This document shows, one piece after another, positions 24,331 through 33,543 of a DNA stretch of 53,390 nucleotides. Position 1 is the stretch's first letter. The number at the start of each line of letters is the position of its first letter. The position numbers were made by a program, and so were the translations under genes. The notes beneath the pieces are model-generated. The model saw only the letters and a list, made by a program, of their open reading frames with translations. It did not search any database and had not been told where the DNA came from. This DNA comes from Cyanobium sp. CZS48M (GTDB lineage: Bacteria; Cyanobacteriota; Cyanobacteriia; PCC-6307; Cyanobiaceae): assembly GCA_030373145.1 (NCBI GenBank), contig JAUCZK010000018.1, positions 1 to 53,390 of the forward strand, written 5' to 3'.

Positions 24331-24743
24331 GAGGAGCGCCGGCCCGGAGCCAGCAGCAGTCCGGCGATCAGGCCCACCGCCGCCGCCACGCCCACCGCCA
24401 GCAGCGGACGATCCCGCACGGGCTTCTCGATGCGGGGCCTCAGGCTGGTGTTGAGTTCATCGAGCAGATGCTCCAGCTGCTCCTCCAGCGGACCGATGCG
24501 GTCCACCAAGTCGCGGGTGCGATCGCCCGCCACATGGACCAGATCGAGCAGTTGCTCCTGCACACCACTGGCGGTGCGGCCGGTCTGCTGGGCGATCAGT
24601 GACACCACCTCATCCAGGCTGCCGCGGGTGGCCTCCAGGGTTTCGCGGGCCACCTGGGGCCATTCCCTCTGGATCGTGGGCAGCAGGGCGTCGAAGCGCT
24701 CGCGGAAGCGATCGCGACTGAGGGTGGGGGTTTCGGGTTCCAT
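24327..24743 (-). CDS. DUF883/YqjD-like membrane-anchored helical protein
   Basis: A 138-residue protein: soluble amphipathic helices (RDRFRERFDALLPTIQREW, VHVAGDRTRDLVDRIG, LEEQLEHLLDELNTSLRP) ending in one C-terminal membrane segment (RPLLAVGVAAAVGLIAGLLL) with a short LAPGRRSS tail. This matches the C-tail-anchored DUF883/ElaB-YqjD group, members of which bind ribosomes in E. coli. ATG 24743 was chosen over the upstream ATG 24776, which would run into the smc promoter region. First gene of a two-gene unit with the holin-X-like protein. Confidence 0.75.
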   Translation of the reverse strand: MEPETPTLSRDRFRERFDALLPTIQREWPQVARETLEATRGSLDEVVSLIAQQTGRTASGVQEQLLDLVHVAGDRTRDLVDRIGPLEEQLEHLLDELNTSLRPRIEKPVRDRPLLAVGVAAAVGLIAGLLLAPGRRSS

Positions 24744-24846
24744 GACGTGACGTTCCTCGTGATCTATGGCTCCCACGATAGGTAGGGGCTTGAGATCGTC
24801 AGCAGGTCCGCTAGGTTCTGGGTGCTCAGCACCGCACGCGGGCCGG

Positions 24847-27800
24847 TTGGTTTACATCAATCAGGTCGAACTCGCTCAGTTCAAGTCGTTCGGTGGAGCG
24901 ATGGCGATCCGTCTGGAGCCATCCTTCACCGTGATCACCGGCCCAAACGGCTCGGGCAAGAGCAACATTCTTGATGCGGTGCTCTTCTGCCTGGGCCTGG
25001 CCAACAGTCGTGGCATGCGCGCCGAGCGGCTGCCCGATCTGATCAACAGCGCCACGGTGCGCCAGGGCAAAGCCGCCGAAACGGTGGTGAGTGTGCGCTT
25101 CGATCTCAGCGACTGGGAGCCCGATCCGGCCGAGGCCGGCCTCGAGCCTCCGGAGGAGGGGCCCTGGATCCAGACGGGACAGAAGGACTGGACTGTGAGC
25201 CGGCGGCTGCGGCTGGCCCCCGGCGGCACCTACAGCAGCACCTACAGCGCCGATGGGGTTCCCTGCAACCTGCAGCAACTGCAGAGTCAGCTGCGGCGCC
25301 TGCGGGTGGACCCGGAAGGCAGCAACGTGGTCATGCAGGGGGACGTGACCCGGATCGTCTCGATGGGCGCCCGTGACCGCCGCGGCCTGATCGATGAACT
25401 GGCCGGAGTCGCCCTGTTCGATTCCCGCATCGACCAGACCCGCGCCAAGCTCGATGAGGTGCAGGAGCGCCAGGAACGCTGCCGGATCGTGGAACAGGAG
25501 CTGCTGGGGGCACGCCAGCGGCTGGAGCGCGACTGCGCCAAGGCCCGCACCTACCAGGACCTGCGCCAGCGTCAGCAGCTGGGCCGCCTGCAGGAGCAGG
25601 TGCTCGCCCACGAACAGGCCGGCAGCCAGCTGGGGACCCTGCGCCGGCGCCAGCAGGCCCTGGAGGTCCAGGAGCAGAGCGACCGCACGACCCTCGCCTC
25701 CGCCGAATCAGCCCTGGAGCAGGCCAGCGCCGCACTGGCCCTGCTGCAAGCGGAGGTCAAGGCCCTCGGGGAGGACAGCCTGCTGGTGGTGCAGGCGGAA
25801 CTGGCCGGCCTCGAGACCAGCGCCCGCGAGCTCAAGCGCCAGGCGGAGCGGCAGCAGCAGCAGGCGGAAGCCCTGCAGGGCCAGCGCCAGCAGTTGCAGA
25901 GCCAGCACGCCGAGCTGCAACGCCAGCGCCAGGAGCTCAGCGCCGATGAGCGGCACGCCGGCGCCCTGGCGGCGGCGGAGCAGGCCTGCCTCAGCGCCGA
26001 GGGGGCGGTGGAACTCTCCCGCCGGCGGCTGGGGGAGGTGGCGGGCCGCTCCGGCACCTGGCTGGAGGAGCAGAAGCGCCGCAGCCAGCGCCGGCAGGAG
26101 CTGCAGCAGGCGGTGGCCCCCCTGCTGGCGGAACAGCAGCAGCTCAGCGAGAGGCTGCGCCAGGCCGAGGAGCGCCTGCTGGAACTGGAGGCGGAGCTGG
26201 CCAGTGGCGGCAGCGCCGACCAGGAGCAGCAGGGGCGCCTGCAGGAACTGCTGGCCGAAGGCGAGGCCGTGCAGACCCTGGTGGAGCAGCAACAGCGCCA
26301 GGCCCAGGAGCTGGCCGAAGCCCTGGCCCTGCAGCAACGCACCCGCAGCCGCCTGGAGCAGGAGCAGACCCAGCTGGAGCGAGAGATCGCCCGGATCGAA
26401 AGCCGCCGCGACACCCTCCAGGAGAGCCGCGGCACCGGTGCCCTGCGCCTGCTGCTGGAATCAGGCCTGGGCGGACTGCACGGCCCCGTGGCTCAGCTCG
26501 CCGAAGTGGAGGAGCGCTTCCGGGTGGCCCTGGAGGTGGCCGCCGGCGGCCGCCTGGCCCAGGTGGTGGTCGACGACGACCGCATCGCCTCCCAGGCGAT
26601 CGAGCTGCTCAAGAGCCGCCGCGCCGGTCGCCTGACCTTCCTGCCGCTCAACAAGATCCGCGGCGGGGGCAGTGGTGGGGGCAGCAGCGCCGCCCTGGAG
26701 CGGGGTGGCGGGGCAGGCCGCTCCAACTCTGGCGGGCTGGTGGGCCGCGCCGTCGACCTGCTGCGCTTCGAGCCCGTCTACACCGAGGTGTTCCGCCATG
26801 TCTTCGGCGACACCCTGGTGTTCGAAGACCTGGCCAGCGCCCGCCGTGAGCTGGGTCGCTGCCGGGCCGTCACCCTGGAGGGCGAACTGCTGGAGCGCAG
26901 TGGCGCCATGACCGGCGGCAGCCTGCAGCAGCGCTCCGGCCAGCTCGGTTTCGGGCGGGCCGGGGAACAGGACGAGGCGGAGCCCCAGCGGCGCCGGCTG
27001 CTGGAGCTGGGGGAGAGCCTGGTGGTCTGCCGTCGCCGCGAAGCCGACCTGGGCCGCCAGCTGGAGCAGCTGCGCCCGGCGCTGCAGGAGGGCCAGCAAC
27101 GCCGGGCCGGCCTGACGGCGGAGCGGGCGGCGGCGGAGCGGGCCCTGGGGCCCCAGCTGCAACGGCTGGAGCAACTCCAGCAACGGCTCAGCCACACTCA
27201 GGCTGGCCTAAAGAGCGGCCGCCAGCGCAGCCAGCAGCTGGAGCGCGAGCTGGCCCCGCGGCTGCAGGAGCTGTCCGGACTGGAGCTGGCCGAGGCCGAG
27301 GCCCAGGCGTCGGGTGACAGTGCCCGCTGGCAGGGCCTGCAGCAGGATCTGGAGGCGGCCGATCAGCGGCTGGCCGCGGCCCGTCAGCAGCGGGACAGCC
27401 TGCTGCTGGCCCAGCGGGAGCGCAGCTTGAGCCTCACCCGCCTGGGGGATCAGCTCGAAGCGCTCGCCCTGGAGGAGACGCGGCTGCAGCAGGCCGTGGT
27501 CAGCCTGGCCGAGGAGCACCGCCAGCGGCGGGAGCAGGAGCGCCTGGGCGAGGAGCGGCGCCATGAACTGGAAGGGCAGCAGCAGCAGTTGCAGGAACGC
27601 TTCGGTGAGCGCCGCCGCAGCCGCGATGCCGCCGAAGCCCAGGTGACCCAGCAAAGGCAGGCCCTGCAGCAACGCCAGTGGGAGCTGCAGCGGCTGGGGG
27701 AGGAGCGCCTGGCGCTCAGCGAACAGGAGCGGGCCCTGGCCCTGCGCCTGGAGGCGATGGAGCGGGCCCTGCCCGATCCTCTGCCGGAGATCCCCGAGGA

Positions 27801-28461
27801 GCTGCGCTCAGCGGGCCTGGAGGCCCTGCAGCAGGAGTTGCAGCGGCTGCAGCAGCGCATGGAGGCCCTGGAGCCGGTGAACATGCTGGCCCTGGAGGAG
27901 CTGGAGCAGCTGGAGCAGCGCCTGGCCGAGCTGGCCGGCCGGCTGGAGGTGCTCTCCAGCGAGCGGGAGGAGCTGCTGCTGCGCATCGAAACCGTGGCCA
28001 CCCTGCGCCAGGAGGCGTTCCTGGAGGCCTTCCACGCCGTGGATGGCCACTTCCGCACGATCTTCGCCGGGCTCTCCGAAGGCGAGGGGCACCTGCAGCT
28101 GGAAAACGAGGCCCAGCCCCTCGAAGGCGGGCTCACCCTGGTGGCCCACCCCAAGGGCAAGACCGTGCGCCGACTGGCCTCGATGTCGGGTGGGGAGAAA
28201 TCACTGACGGCCCTGAGCTTCCTGTTCGCCCTGCAGCGCTTCCGCCCCTCCCCCTTCTATGCCCTCGATGAGGTCGACAGCTTCCTCGATGGGGTGAATG
28301 TGGAGCGGCTGGCTGCCCTGATCGCCAGCCAGGCCCACCAGGCCCAGTTCCTGGTGGTCAGCCACCGCCGGCCGATGATCGCCGCCGCCACCCGCACGGT
28401 GGGGGTGACCCAGGCCCGCGGCGCCCACACCCAGGTGGTCGGGATGCCCAGCGCCGCCTGA
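24847..28461 (+). CDS. smc: Chromosome segregation protein SMC
   Basis: A 1204-residue SMC: head Walker [18 protein letters not shown], long Gln/Glu/Leu-rich coiled coil, hinge (GLGGLHGPVAQLAEVEERF to SGAMTGGSL), returning coiled coil, then C-terminal signature SMSGGEKSLTALSFLFAL and Walker B PFYALDEVDSFLDG. SMC with ScpA/ScpB organises and resolves the chromosome. I chose TTG 24847 (product MVYINQVELAQFKSFGG) because family members start this way; ATG 24766 would add 27 odd residues. A Gly/Ser-rich insertion lies in the hinge at about residues 605-631. Confidence 0.97.
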   Translation: MVYINQVELAQFKSFGGAMAIRLEPSFTVITGPNGSGKSNILDAVLFCLGLANSRGMRAERLPDLINSATVRQGKAAETVVSVRFDLSDWEPDPAEAGLEPPEEGPWIQTGQKDWTVSRRLRLAPGGTYSSTYSADGVPCNLQQLQSQLRRLRVDPEGSNVVMQGDVTRIVSMGARDRRGLIDELAGVALFDSRIDQTRAKLDEVQERQERCRIVEQELLGARQRLERDCAKARTYQDLRQRQQLGRLQEQVLAHEQAGSQLGTLRRRQQALEVQEQSDRTTLASAESALEQASAALALLQAEVKALGEDSLLVVQAELAGLETSARELKRQAERQQQQAEALQGQRQQLQSQHAELQRQRQELSADERHAGALAAAEQACLSAEGAVELSRRRLGEVAGRSGTWLEEQKRRSQRRQELQQAVAPLLAEQQQLSERLRQAEERLLELEAELASGGSADQEQQGRLQELLAEGEAVQTLVEQQQRQAQELAEALALQQRTRSRLEQEQTQLEREIARIESRRDTLQESRGTGALRLLLESGLGGLHGPVAQLAEVEERFRVALEVAAGGRLAQVVVDDDRIASQAIELLKSRRAGRLTFLPLNKIRGGGSGGGSSAALERGGGAGRSNSGGLVGRAVDLLRFEPVYTEVFRHVFGDTLVFEDLASARRELGRCRAVTLEGELLERSGAMTGGSLQQRSGQLGFGRAGEQDEAEPQRRRLLELGESLVVCRRREADLGRQLEQLRPALQEGQQRRAGLTAERAAAERALGPQLQRLEQLQQRLSHTQAGLKSGRQRSQQLERELAPRLQELSGLELAEAEAQASGDSARWQGLQQDLEAADQRLAAARQQRDSLLLAQRERSLSLTRLGDQLEALALEETRLQQAVVSLAEEHRQRREQERLGEERRHELEGQQQQLQERFGERRRSRDAAEAQVTQQRQALQQRQWELQRLGEERLALSEQERALALRLEAMERALPDPLPEIPEELRSAGLEALQQELQRLQQRMEALEPVNMLALEELEQLEQRLAELAGRLEVLSSEREELLLRIETVATLRQEAFLEAFHAVDGHFRTIFAGLSEGEGHLQLENEAQPLEGGLTLVAHPKGKTVRRLASMSGGEKSLTALSFLFALQRFRPSPFYALDEVDSFLDGVNVERLAALIASQAHQAQFLVVSHRRPMIAAATRTVGVTQARGAHTQVVGMPSAA

Positions 28462-28526
28462 ACCGGTGCGGTGGGTCACAATGATCCGACCGTCCACCTT
28501 GCCGACACCCGCCCGGGATCTGGCCT

Positions 28527-29540
28527 TTGACCTCTTCCTTCCCTCCCTCCGCCGACCCTTCCGGCGCCGCCCCGAGCGACAGGCTCTGGCTGCGCTCCGA
28601 GCTGATGGGAACCCAGGTGATCACTCGCGACACCGGCCGCCGGCTGGGGGTGGTGGGCGAAGTGGTGGTCGACATCGACCGCCGCGAAGTGGTGGCGCTC
28701 GGCCTGCGCGACAACCCCCTCACCCGCTTCCTGCCGGGCCTGCCCCGCTGGATGCCGCTCGACCGGATCCGCCAGGTGGGCGATGTGGTGCTGGTGGATT
28801 CCGCCGATTCCCTGGCGGAGGGGTTCAACCCCGAGCGCTACAGCAAGGTGATCAACTGTCAGGTGATCAGCGAATCGGGCGAACAGCTGGGTCGGGTGCT
28901 GGGCTTCAGCTTCGACATCGAAACCGGCGAGCTCACCACCCTGGTGCTGGGGGCCCTCGGTGTGCCCCTGCTGGGCGAAGGGGTGCTGAGCACCTGGGAA
29001 CTGAGCGTCGAGGAGATCGTCAGCAGCGGCCCCGATCGGATCATCGTCTACGAGGGTGCTGAGGAAAAACTCAAGCAACTGGGCAGCGGCCTGCTCGAGA
29101 AACTGGGCATCGGCGGCCCCAGCTGGGAGCAGGAGGAGCGGGATCGCTTCCGCCAGACCATGGTGCCGGTGGAGAACCAGCTGGCCTCCGGCCAGCCCAG
29201 CGTCCAGGAGCAGCGCCGGATCCAGCCCGCCTCCAGCCGGGCCGTGCAGGTGGAGGAGCAGGAGGAACTGGAGTACGTGGAGCTGGAGCGCCGCCGGCAG
29301 GAACCCCTGCGTCAGCGCCGCTACCTCGACGAGGACGAGTTCGACGACGATCCCCGCCGCCGCAACCCCCTGCCGCAGCAGCCACGCCAGGCACCGCTGC
29401 GCTCCAGCGACGACCAGCGCCAGCCCCTTGATGTGGAGCCCGAGCCCTACAGGGAGCGGCGGCAGCCCGAACCGGAGGTGCTGGACGAACCGCCGGCGCG
29501 CCCCCGCACAAATGAGGAGCGCTTCTCCGATCCCTGGTGA
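28527..29540 (+). CDS. PRC-barrel domain protein with disordered charged tail
   Basis: A 337-residue protein with two PRC-barrel modules (about residues 20-95: LRSELMGTQVITRDTGRRLG; about 105-185: VINCQVISESGEQLGRVLGF), followed by a short helix (EEKLKQLGSGLLEKLGIGG) and a long acidic/Arg/Gln/Pro-rich disordered tail. PRC-barrels occur in photosynthetic reaction-centre subunit H, RimM and division or ribosome proteins. It lies 65 bases after smc on the same strand, suggesting co-transcription. The role in cyanobacteria is unknown. Confidence 0.87.
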   Translation: MTSSFPPSADPSGAAPSDRLWLRSELMGTQVITRDTGRRLGVVGEVVVDIDRREVVALGLRDNPLTRFLPGLPRWMPLDRIRQVGDVVLVDSADSLAEGFNPERYSKVINCQVISESGEQLGRVLGFSFDIETGELTTLVLGALGVPLLGEGVLSTWELSVEEIVSSGPDRIIVYEGAEEKLKQLGSGLLEKLGIGGPSWEQEERDRFRQTMVPVENQLASGQPSVQEQRRIQPASSRAVQVEEQEELEYVELERRRQEPLRQRRYLDEDEFDDDPRRRNPLPQQPRQAPLRSSDDQRQPLDVEPEPYRERRQPEPEVLDEPPARPRTNEERFSDPW

Positions 29541-29564
29541 ACCGGCGGATCAGCCGGTGTGGCC

Positions 29565-29996
29565 TCACTCCACCGGCTTGAAATCAAGGGAGGCGGAGTT
29601 GACGCAGTAGCGCAGGCCCGTGGGGCCGGGGCCGTCGTGGAAGAGGTGGCCCAGGTGTGCCTCGCAGGTGGCACAGCGGATCTCCGTGCGCACCATGCCG
29701 TGGCTGCGGTCCTCAATGGTGGTGATCGCCGCGGGGTCCAGTCCGTCCCAGAAGCTGGGCCAGCCGGTGCCGGAATCGAACTTGGCGCTGGAGCCGAACA
29801 GGGGCGACCCACAGCAGATGCAGTCGTAGCGGCCCTCCTGCTTGGTGTTCCAGTAGGTGCCGGTGAAGGCCCGCTCGGTGCCGCCACCACGGGCCACCTG
29901 GTATTGCTCGGGCGTCAGCCGCTCGCGCCAGTCGGCATCAGAGGGGACTGGCGTAGCGCCGGCGGTGTCGGAGCTGGCCATGGGGTAAGGAAGCAT
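29565..29996 (-). CDS. msrB: Peptide methionine-R-sulfoxide reductase
   Basis: A 143-residue MsrB with zinc cysteines in DCICCGSPLF and RCATCEAHLGHLF, the substrate region FDSGTGWPSFW and the catalytic cysteine in LRYCVNSASL. It reduces methionine-R-sulfoxide in oxidised proteins. Start ATG 29996; ATG 29981 (MASSDT) is an equally good alternative. The 3' end is convergent with the PRC-barrel gene. Confidence 0.96.
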   Translation of the reverse strand: MLPYPMASSDTAGATPVPSDADWRERLTPEQYQVARGGGTERAFTGTYWNTKQEGRYDCICCGSPLFGSSAKFDSGTGWPSFWDGLDPAAITTIEDRSHGMVRTEIRCATCEAHLGHLFHDGPGPTGLRYCVNSASLDFKPVE

Positions 29997-30010
29997 CTGC
30001 TGCCCTCAAT

Positions 30011-31294
30011 TTAGGCAGCGGGCAGAAGCTCCTGCACCATCGCCGCCAGGGCCGCCACGGCCCCGGGCTGACCGCGCAGGCTGCGCAGGTCGTCGCGCTG
30101 GCCCCGCAGCCGCTCGGGATGGGCCAGCCACTCGTTGGCCTCGGCGGCGATCTCCGCCGGCGTGATCGCCCCCACCCGCTCGGGCACCACGGCGCGGCCC
30201 GCCGAGATATTCGGCCAGGCCAGAAACCCCCGCTGGCGCATGCGCCAGGCCGTCAGCGCCAGCCCCAGCAACCAACGCAGCAGCGGCAGGCGCGCCAGCA
30301 GACCGAGCCAGCCGTCCCAGGCCTGCATCACCTGCAGATGCTGGGTGGGCACCAGCACGATCATCGGCACCCCGAGGGCCCCGAGTTCCGCGGTGTTGGC
30401 CCCCACGGTGGTGAGCGCCAGGGCGCACTGGCTGAGGGGACCGTGGGCCGGGTGCTGCTCAAACAGCAGGATGGGCGTGCCGGCGCCGCTGATCAGCCAG
30501 CGCTGGCCAGTGCCCGGCTCAGGCTCCAGCAGCCGCGGCGGCTGAGCGCCGTAGTGGCGCTGAATCGGGTTGCCACGGCCTCCGTAGGCCAGCAGCTCGG
30601 CCACGCTGGTGGTGGGCGCCACCGGCAACAGGAAGCGGCAGCCGGGCCGCAGGCGGGCGAGGCGATCGGCGGTGTCGAGCAGGAAGGGAACGCCCACCTG
30701 CAACTTGGCCCGTTTCGAGCCAGGCAGCAGGGCCACCCATTCCCCCTCGGGCAGGGGAGCCACGGCCCGCGCCTCCTCGGAGAGATCAGCCATCAGATCC
30801 CCCACCACGGTGCAGCGCTGGCGCCAGCGGGCCGGCAAGCGGGTGGCGGCCTGGGGGCCCATGGCGGCGATGCGGTCGTTCCAGCGCGGCCAGCGGGCCA
30901 CCCACTCGGCGTAGGTGAGGTGGCGATAACCGAGGCGTGCCGAGAGCAGCACGGTCCAGAACTGATCACCCCCCAGGAACACCACCACCCCCTGGGCCGG
31001 CCAGGGACCATGACGCCCGGGCCGCAGCAGCAGATCCCAGAAGCGGCGGGCGGGCACGATGCGGGAGAAGAGGCCGAGGTCGCGGGCCACCCGCGCTTCG
31101 CTGCCGGTGGCGTTGGGGCAGGGCACCAGCACCAGCTCCAGGGAGCTGGCCGCCCCCGGCACAACGGGTTGAAGCTCCAACTGCCGGTGCAGGCGCTGGG
31201 CCAGGGGCCGCACCCACGTGGTGAGTTCACCGGGACCGTTGCACACCAGCACGATCGCTGCGGTGGGCGTGCGGCTCAGCGGCGGCTCTCTCAA
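30011..31294 (-). CDS. Lipid-A-disaccharide-synthase-like glycosyltransferase family protein
   Basis: A 427-residue GT-B-like protein: VLVCNGPGELTTWVRPLAQ near the start, the substrate-loop GDLMADLSEEA, VALLPGSKRAKLQVGVPFLL at the domain junction and ALTTVGANTAELGALGVPMI with LVPTQHLQVMQAWDG in the C-domain. This fits the cyanobacterial family related to LpxB but distinct from true LpxB; the acceptor is unknown. The frame's start is TTG 31294; an internal GTG at VLVCNGPGE is a strong alternative, since relatives start there. It lies 18 bases after the tRNA-Leu gene on the same strand. Confidence 0.82.
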   Translation of the reverse strand: MREPPLSRTPTAAIVLVCNGPGELTTWVRPLAQRLHRQLELQPVVPGAASSLELVLVPCPNATGSEARVARDLGLFSRIVPARRFWDLLLRPGRHGPWPAQGVVVFLGGDQFWTVLLSARLGYRHLTYAEWVARWPRWNDRIAAMGPQAATRLPARWRQRCTVVGDLMADLSEEARAVAPLPEGEWVALLPGSKRAKLQVGVPFLLDTADRLARLRPGCRFLLPVAPTTSVAELLAYGGRGNPIQRHYGAQPPRLLEPEPGTGQRWLISGAGTPILLFEQHPAHGPLSQCALALTTVGANTAELGALGVPMIVLVPTQHLQVMQAWDGWLGLLARLPLLRWLLGLALTAWRMRQRGFLAWPNISAGRAVVPERVGAITPAEIAAEANEWLAHPERLRGQRDDLRSLRGQPGAVAALAAMVQELLPAA

Positions 31295-31311
31295 ATTGTG
31301 GGGAAGAGAAA

Positions 31312-31393
31312 TGCGGATGGCGAGACTTGAACTCGCAAGGCCGAAGCCACACGCCCCTCAAACGTGCGTGTCTACCAATTCCACCACATCCGC
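31312..31393 (-). tRNA. tRNA-Leu (anticodon GAG)
   Basis: The minus strand gives GCGGATG...CATCCGC plus discriminator A at 31312, D-arm GGTAGACAC, anticodon stem CACGT/GCGTG with loop TTGAGGG (anticodon GAG at 31359-31357), a long variable arm as in leucine tRNAs and T-loop GTTCAAGTC. 82 bases; CCA is not encoded. It reads CUC and CUU codons. Confidence 0.95.
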
Positions 31394-31519
31394 GTGGCCG
31401 TCAGGAGTCTGGACTCCCTTCGGATCGTCAATATACCCATCACCCGTCCCGGCCCCGGCGCGACTGGGGCGTCAAGGGTCAGCACTGATACAGTCCGCTG
31501 CGGCCTGGACCCACCACGG

Positions 31520-32884
31520 ATGCCCATCGGCAAGCTGCTGATCGCCAACCGTGGCGAAATCTCCCTCCGCATCCTGCGCAGCTGCCGCGAACTGGGCATC
31601 AGCACGGTGGCGGTCTACAGCACGGTCGATCGCAACGCCCTGCACGTGCAGCTGGCCGATGAGGCGGTCTGCGTGGGCGAAGCCCCCAGCAGCAAGAGCT
31701 ACCTCAATATTCCCAACATCATTGCCGCGGCGATCTCCCGCGGCGCCGATGCGATCCATCCCGGCTATGGCTTCCTGGCCGAGAACGATCGCTTCGCCGA
31801 GATCTGCGCCGCCCACGGCCTCACCTTTGTCGGTCCATCCCCCGAGGCGATCCGGGCGATGGGGGACAAATCCACCGCCAAGACCACCATGCAGCGGGTG
31901 GGGGTTCCCACCATCCCCGGCAGTGAGGGTCTGCTGGAGGACGCCCGGGAAGCCTCCGTGCTGGCGGAGCGCATGGGCTTCCCCGTGATGATCAAGGCCA
32001 CCGCCGGCGGGGGCGGGCGGGGCATGCGTCTGGTGCAGGAGCCGGAGCAGCTCGAAGGGCTGTTCAAGGCCGCCCAGGGCGAGGCGGAGGCGGCGTTCGG
32101 CAACCCCGGCCTCTACATGGAGAAGTTCATCGACCGGCCCCGCCACGTCGAGGTGCAGATCCTGGCCGACCGCCACGGCAACGTGGTTCACCTCGGTGAG
32201 CGCGACTGCTCGATCCAGCGGCGCCACCAGAAGCTGCTGGAGGAAGCCCCCAGCCCGGCCCTGGATCCGGAGCTGCGTCGGCGCATGGGCGAAGCGGCGA
32301 TTGCGGCGGCCCGCAGCATCACCTATGAGGGGGCCGGCACCGTCGAGTTCCTGGTCGATCGCAGCGGCAACTTCTATTTCATGGAGATGAACACCCGCAT
32401 CCAGGTGGAACATCCCGTCACCGAGATGGTCACCGGTTTTGATCTGATCGCCGAGCAGCTGCGCATCGCCGGCGGCGAGCCCCTGAGCATGCGCCAGGAG
32501 GACGTCCAGCTGCGCGGCCATGCGATCGAATGCCGCATCAACGCCGAAGACCCCCAGCAGAATTTCCGACCGGCCCCGGGCCGGATCACCGGCTGGTTGC
32601 CCCCGGGGGGGCCAGGCGTGCGGGTCGACAGCCACGTGTACACGGGCTACGAGATCCCTCCCTTCTACGACTCGCTGATCGGCAAACTGATTGTCTGGGG
32701 ACTCGATCGCGATGCAGCCATCAAGCGCATGCACCGGGCCCTGAGCGAATGTGCGATCACGGGTATCCCCACCACGATCGAATTCCACCTGGCCCTGCTG
32801 GATCGGCCCGAGTTCCAACGCGGCGATGTGCACACCAAGTTCGTGGAGCAGGACATGCTTCCGCCAGCCGAACCCCGGACCTGA
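31520..32884 (+). CDS. accC: Biotin carboxylase subunit of acetyl-CoA carboxylase
   Basis: A 454-residue AccC, the usual length. N-domain [23 protein letters not shown]-grasp glycine loop [34 protein letters not shown], the conserved [16 protein letters not shown] with catalytic residues, and the C-domain ([21 protein letters not shown]). It carboxylates biotin on AccB for fatty-acid synthesis. ATG 31520 was chosen because the frame before it is the tRNA and its flank. Confidence 0.97.
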   Translation: MPIGKLLIANRGEISLRILRSCRELGISTVAVYSTVDRNALHVQLADEAVCVGEAPSSKSYLNIPNIIAAAISRGADAIHPGYGFLAENDRFAEICAAHGLTFVGPSPEAIRAMGDKSTAKTTMQRVGVPTIPGSEGLLEDAREASVLAERMGFPVMIKATAGGGGRGMRLVQEPEQLEGLFKAAQGEAEAAFGNPGLYMEKFIDRPRHVEVQILADRHGNVVHLGERDCSIQRRHQKLLEEAPSPALDPELRRRMGEAAIAAARSITYEGAGTVEFLVDRSGNFYFMEMNTRIQVEHPVTEMVTGFDLIAEQLRIAGGEPLSMRQEDVQLRGHAIECRINAEDPQQNFRPAPGRITGWLPPGGPGVRVDSHVYTGYEIPPFYDSLIGKLIVWGLDRDAAIKRMHRALSECAITGIPTTIEFHLALLDRPEFQRGDVHTKFVEQDMLPPAEPRT

Positions 32885-32923
32885 TTCAACCTTGAAGCGA
32901 CGGGCTCTCGCCTGAGACCTCCC

Positions 32924-33250
32924 TCAGGCCAGCGACTGGCTCTGGCGCATCACCTGGGTGAGCAGCCCCTGCTGACCCACCACCAGCTCCCGCAGCAGGC
33001 TGATCAACCCCACCCAGATCACAGGGGTCACATCGACACCGCCGATGCTGGGGATCAGCCGCCGGCTGACACGCAGCAGCCCCTCGGTGGGCCAGCCGAT
33101 CAGCCGCATCGCGCCGCGGTTGAGATCCACCTGCGGATACCAGGTGAGCACGATGCGGAACAGGAACAGCAGGGTCCAGGCCGCCAGGGCCAGGGCCAGC
33201 ACGGCGTGCAGCAGCGGCAGGGCAGAGGCCAGCACGGGAATGGCCGTCAC
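32924..33250 (-). CDS. YggT/YlmG family membrane protein
   Basis: A 108-residue protein with two membrane segments ([37 protein letters not shown]) flanking the family signature [28 protein letters not shown], close to the YGGT pattern. In cyanobacteria and chloroplasts, YlmG proteins affect nucleoid and thylakoid distribution. Divergent from psbX, with 77 bases between them. Confidence 0.9.
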   Translation of the reverse strand: MTAIPVLASALPLLHAVLALALAAWTLLFLFRIVLTWYPQVDLNRGAMRLIGWPTEGLLRVSRRLIPSIGGVDVTPVIWVGLISLLRELVVGQQGLLTQVMRQSQSLA

Positions 33251-33327
33251 AAAACGGTAAGCAGTGGTGCTCCCATCGTAGGAAGTGGGCGGTGCTGCCT
33301 AAGATCTCAGCCGGTCCTCATGGCGCC

Positions 33328-33450
33328 ATGACCCCCTCCCTGTCCAACTTCCTCAGCAGCCTCGTCTACGGGGCGATGATCGTGGTGATTCCCATCAGCA
33401 TCGCCCTGGTGCTGATCAGCCAGAACGACCAGGTGGACCGCAAGCTCTGA
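33328..33450 (+). CDS. psbX: Photosystem II protein PsbX
   Basis: 40 residues: [20 protein letters not shown] with [20 protein letters not shown], a single membrane helix with the MTPSLxxFLxSLVxGA start typical of PsbX, a small PSII core subunit near the QB/plastoquinone exchange site. ATG 33328 was chosen over 33320, which hits a stop after three codons. It lies 93 bases before ycf66 on the same strand. Confidence 0.95.
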   Translation: MTPSLSNFLSSLVYGAMIVVIPISIALVLISQNDQVDRKL

Positions 33451-33543
33451 GCCGCCCCTGGTTCTGCCGTTCCAGGTCCCTAAAGTGGGAACAGCCGTTC
33501 ACCTCTGGCGGACGGAACAAGTCGTTCGCCTGAGGTTTCAGAC

